DNA of 7,936 nucleotides from the NCBI GenBank assembly GCA_001564135.1, contig LKNH01000117.1, forward strand, positions 1 through 7,936, read 5' to 3'. Below, one piece after another: positions 5,970 to 7,936 of the stretch. The DNA is from Halobacteriaceae archaeon Tc-Br11_E2g27 (GTDB lineage: Archaea > Halobacteriota > Halobacteria > Halobacteriales > Haloarculaceae). Numbering within the stretch: position 1 is the first letter of the stretch; every line of letters starts with the position of its first letter. The translations under genes were made by a program, and so were the position numbers. Below the pieces are notes generated by a model that did no database searches, was not told the DNA's origin, and was given only the letters and a program-made list of their open reading frames with translations.

Positions 5970-5994
5970 TTCATGAATGATAAAATGTTTCATG
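5970..5994 (-). promoter_or_regulatory. Promoter with repeated TTCATG, candidate VapB operator
   Basis: The palindrome TTCATGAA (5970-5977) and a second TTCATG (5989-5994) flank the TATA-like TTTTA of the minus-strand VapBC operon. Small repeated sites overlapping the promoter are where ribbon-helix-helix antitoxins usually bind for autorepression. No footprint evidence exists here. Confidence 0.35.
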
Positions 5995-6045
5995 GGAAGC
6001 CTTATGTAACAGATTGAACCACAGAGACACAACACACCCATCAGC

Positions 6046-6076
6046 AATATCTTTTTGCGTATGGGTACACGTACAC
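6046..6076 (+). promoter_or_regulatory. Promoter of the 6082 VapBC operon with tandem GTACAC
   Basis: An AT-rich AATATCTTTT (6046-6055) lies 27-36 nt before ATG 6082 and can serve as the TATA element of a nearly leaderless message. GTACAC occurs twice in tandem (6065-6070 and 6071-6076) at the expected transcript start and is a candidate autoregulatory site. Confidence 0.35.
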
Positions 6077-6081
6077 AAAGT

Positions 6082-6309
6082 ATGAGCAAGAATATCGCAA
6101 TCAGCGATGACGTATACCGTCGACTCAAACGCGAAAAGGGAGATCGAAGTTTTAGCGAACTCATCGAGGCACACTTAGAGCGCGGCGGACGCCTTGAAGA
6201 TGTCACGGGCCAACAAATTTTCGACGATGAAACCTACGACCAGGTTTCTGAGGAAATCAGCCATTTAAGCGAGGGGACACTGGAGCGCATGACTGATGAA
6301 ACTCCTTGA
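6082..6309 (+). CDS. vapB: VapB-family antitoxin (DUF217-like)
   Basis: A 75-residue protein starting MSKNIAISDDVYRRLKREKG (1-20), then SFSELIEAHLE (23-33), the sequence of a DUF217/VapB-family ribbon-helix-helix antitoxin. The acidic tail follows. The ATG at 6082 is used rather than the in-frame ATG at 6055 because it matches the family N-terminus and TATA spacing. The gene overlaps the downstream PIN gene by 14 nt (6296-6309), so translation is coupled. Role by family: binds and neutralises VapC and represses its own promoter. Confidence 0.85.
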   Translation: MSKNIAISDDVYRRLKREKGDRSFSELIEAHLERGGRLEDVTGQQIFDDETYDQVSEEISHLSEGTLERMTDETP

Positions 6310-6709
6310 TACGTCGGTCGTTGTCGATATCGACCGTGGAGGTATTGACCGGAAAGTCCGCAAACTCGACGAGCAGGGAACACACCAACTGAGTATGGTC
6401 ACCGTGACCGAACTCCGGCTCGGTGTCGAGCTTCAGTACGGGCAGGGCACTGAAGCATATGAGACAGCCATGGAGCAATTAGACCGGCTACTCGCCCGAT
6501 TCGAGGTTTGTCCCATCTCCCGGCCGGTAGCGACGAGCGCTGCTGAATTGATCGCCACACTCAGAACGCAGGGACAACGACTCGACGATTTGCACGATAT
6601 CTACATTGGTGCAACGGCCCGGACACAACAACTCCCAGTCGTTACCGCGAATGTTGATGACTTCGAACGGATGGACGGCGTTCAACTCATCGACTGGGAA
6701 CAGTTCTAA
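6296..6709 (+). CDS. vapC: VapC-family PIN ribonuclease toxin
   Basis: A 137-residue PIN protein of typical VapC length. The four acidic positions are in place: D5 in MKLLDTSVV, E39 in VTELRLGVE, D101 in DDLHDIYIGATA and D122 in TANVDDFER. It starts inside its antitoxin gene, the usual VapBC arrangement. VapC toxins are site-specific, metal-dependent RNases that cleave initiator tRNA or rRNA; which RNA this one cuts cannot be read from sequence. Confidence 0.9.
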   Translation: MKLLDTSVVVDIDRGGIDRKVRKLDEQGTHQLSMVTVTELRLGVELQYGQGTEAYETAMEQLDRLLARFEVCPISRPVATSAAELIATLRTQGQRLDDLHDIYIGATARTQQLPVVTANVDDFERMDGVQLIDWEQF

Positions 6710-6733
6710 CAGGAACGTATTATTCCTGACCGG

Positions 6734-6739
6734 TTTAAT
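6734..6739 (+). promoter_or_regulatory. Possible TATA box of the 6783 antitoxin gene
   Basis: TTTAAT fits the TTTWWW consensus and predicts a transcript starting near 6763 with a leader of about 20 nt. A second AT-rich run (6763-6780) is too near the ATG to act as TATA box for this start. Confidence 0.3.
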
Positions 6740-6782
6740 CTGCGGCGTAACACTCTTAGACTCATATATCCCAATATATTAT

Positions 6783-7031
6783 ATGGTCAAAACTATTCGC
6801 GTCTCGGAGGAATATCACGAGTGGCTGAGCGCCCACAAGAAAGAAGACGAGACGATGGAGGAGACACTCCGCCGGATGACGCGTGGCCCTCACCCGAGTG
6901 ACGTTGCAGGTCTGTTGACCGAGGAGGAAGCCGAGAACGCTAAGGAAGCAGTCGGACGTCTTCGCGGGCGTGACCGTGATCGCCTCTATGACGCCAGTAG
7001 CACCTTCGAAGACGGAGGCAAGAGCGAATGA
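6783..7031 (+). CDS. VapB-like antitoxin
   Basis: An 82-residue protein. The N-terminal KTIRVSEEYHEWLSAHK (3-19), followed by ETMEETLRRMTRG (23-36), gives the beta-strand/two-helix layout of a ribbon-helix-helix antitoxin. A charged tail with GLLTEEEAENAKEAVGRLRG (43-62) would bind the toxin. Its stop overlaps the next ATG by 4 nt (ATGA, 7028-7031). ATG 6783 is the first start in frame with this fold; earlier in-frame starts lie within the preceding vapC. Confidence 0.8.
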   Translation: MVKTIRVSEEYHEWLSAHKKEDETMEETLRRMTRGPHPSDVAGLLTEEEAENAKEAVGRLRGRDRDRLYDASSTFEDGGKSE

Positions 7032-7423
7032 TCATCGATTCCTCGTATCTTTTTGACCTGATGGCAGGGGACCCGGACGCGTTCTCGAAGGGTGCTGAAC
7101 TCGTAGAGAACGGTGAGATGCAGTGGTTACCGACACCCGTGGTCGCTGAGACGTACTACGGCGTTGCCACAGCCCGCAGCGACACCACTGAACAGGAAGT
7201 ACGCAATCGTCTTCTGGGATATCCTCGCATCGACGTCGACGAAGAGATCGCGCGGACAGCTGGCGAATTACTCGCGGAGGCAGACGACCGTGCCGGAGGA
7301 AATGCTGGCGTCGGGCCGAGCGACGGGTACATCGCCGCAATGTCCGACGTTCTCGATGATGCAGTTCTTACGGACAACGTCGATGACTTCGAAGCGCTGG
7401 GGGTACCGGTCGAAACCTACTGA
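7028..7423 (+). CDS. VapC-family PIN ribonuclease toxin
   Basis: A 131-residue PIN protein. D4 in MIIDSSYLFDLM, E41 in VVAETYYGVA, D99 in GPSDGYIAAMS and D116/D120 in LTDNVDDFE are the canonical acidic positions. It is full length and co-translated with its antitoxin through a 4-nt overlap. It differs from the preceding VapC (6296-6709) throughout, so the two modules are unlikely to be a recent duplication. Confidence 0.9.
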   Translation: MIIDSSYLFDLMAGDPDAFSKGAELVENGEMQWLPTPVVAETYYGVATARSDTTEQEVRNRLLGYPRIDVDEEIARTAGELLAEADDRAGGNAGVGPSDGYIAAMSDVLDDAVLTDNVDDFEALGVPVETY

Positions 7424-7490
7424 TACTGTCGGACGTAACTTTGGTACCATACGCGCCACCGGGGGGCGAAAGCCGAGACGACGGTGATAC

Positions 7491-7500
7491 CGGAAAAATG
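7491..7500 (-). terminator. Weak oligo-T termination signal after the hydrolase gene
   Basis: On the minus strand a T5 run (7494-7498) lies 11 nt past the stop at 7509. Haloarchaeal termination often uses short T runs without a hairpin. The gap between the convergent genes (7424-7508) contains nothing else notable. Confidence 0.2.
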
Positions 7501-7508
7501 GAAACTGG

Positions 7509-7936
7509 TTAGAGTTCGAACGATTCGTCGCCGTCAAGCACGACCGCTTCAGCATCCGAGTTCGCCCCAACCTGTTCCTCGAATTCCGAGATATCCACCT
7601 CAATCGGTGGGAACGTATCGTAGTGCATCGGCAGCGCATACGCAACATCGAGCCAGTCCGCCGCAATTGATGCCTGATACGGTCCCATCGTGAAGTGGTC
7701 GCCTGTCGGCAACGCAGCGGCGTCGGGCTGCAGGTACGGACCAATGACGTCTTTCATCTCGCTCATCAATGCGGTGTCGCCGGCGTGATAGAACGTCGTC
7801 GCATCCGCACCAGCCTCGGCTGGCTCGGCATCCGAAATGACGAGACCGGCAGGCATCCCACCGGAGAGGTCATAATCCATCATGATGCCGTTAGTGTGGT
7901 CGGCACGAACCATCGTTACGTAGACGCCATCGAGTG
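7509..7936 (-). CDS. UPF0173 metal-dependent hydrolase, partial
   Basis: The open frame continues past the window end, so only about the last 142 residues are visible. LDGVYVTMVRADHTNG, FYHAGDTALMSEMK, LPTGDHFTMGPYQA and ALPMHYDTFPP fit the C-terminal half of UPF0173 metallo-beta-lactamase-fold hydrolases; the AGDT Asp and the His of GDHFTM and PMHYDTF are metal-ligand candidates. The HxHxDH part should lie outside the window. The internal ATG at 7913 is not the start, because DGVYVT before it is in frame and family-like. Substrate is unknown. It is unrelated to the TA genes and probably marks the return to chromosomal backbone. Confidence 0.85.
   Translation of the reverse strand, partial: LDGVYVTMVRADHTNGIMMDYDLSGGMPAGLVISDAEPAEAGADATTFYHAGDTALMSEMKDVIGPYLQPDAAALPTGDHFTMGPYQASIAADWLDVAYALPMHYDTFPPIEVDISEFEEQVGANSDAEAVVLDGDESFEL

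Noticed and set aside
5583..6017. 144-codon plus-strand open frame
   Set aside because: It is antisense to the VapB-like gene at 5643-5954 and has no family features.
1..7936. tRNA, rRNA or CRISPR array
   Set aside because: No cloverleaf, rRNA-like stretch or regularly spaced repeats were seen on either strand by reading.

Overview
The window looks like an accessory region of a haloarchaeal (class Halobacteria) genome or megaplasmid. The encoded proteins are acidic, start codons often lie 0-20 nt behind TTTWWW-type archaeal TATA boxes with little or no leader, and one fragment matches the C-terminus of a haloarchaeal Orc1/Cdc6 initiator. Base composition looks less GC-rich than usual haloarchaeal core DNA (judged by eye, not computed). 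No species assignment is attempted.

Layout. Positions 1-192 hold one copy of a roughly 130-bp repeat (A) followed by a hairpin resembling the right end of a TnpB/IS1341-type (IS200/IS605) element. Positions 248-882 encode a DUF433/DUF5615 toxin-antitoxin (TA) pair. Positions 963-1199 (minus) are a C-terminal remnant of orc1/cdc6. Positions 1219-1841 are a small antitoxin-like gene plus a PIN-domain toxin interrupted by an in-frame TGA. Positions 1842-2324 have no gene, but hold a densely palindromic segment (2008-2168) and repeat copy B. Positions 2325-4124 (minus) encode a complete 599-residue ABC exporter, the only large gene. Positions 4125-4371 contain inverted repeats, ending in a perfect 17-bp hairpin that is the second TnpB-type end. 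Positions 4372-5056 hold a TumE-like toxin, apparently cut at that hairpin, and a TumA-like (HVO_A0114 family) antitoxin whose 3' end is frameshifted at an A8 run.

Positions 5132-5954 (minus) are a VapB/PIN pair, divergent from a VapBC pair at 6082-6709. A further VapBC pair follows at 6783-7423. The window ends inside a minus-strand UPF0173 metallo-beta-lactamase-fold hydrolase (7509 to beyond 7936).

Taken together, this is a TA island: six two-gene modules of at least three families in about 7.2 kb, in several states of decay (nonsense codon, frameshift, truncation, substituted catalytic position). It is mixed with scars of mobile DNA (repeat pair, solo TnpB-type ends, replication-initiator remnant). 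The functional VapBC, DUF433/DUF5615 and TumE/TumA modules would be expected to act as independent post-segregational or stress modules. Nothing in the sequence shows that they act on each other or on the ABC exporter.
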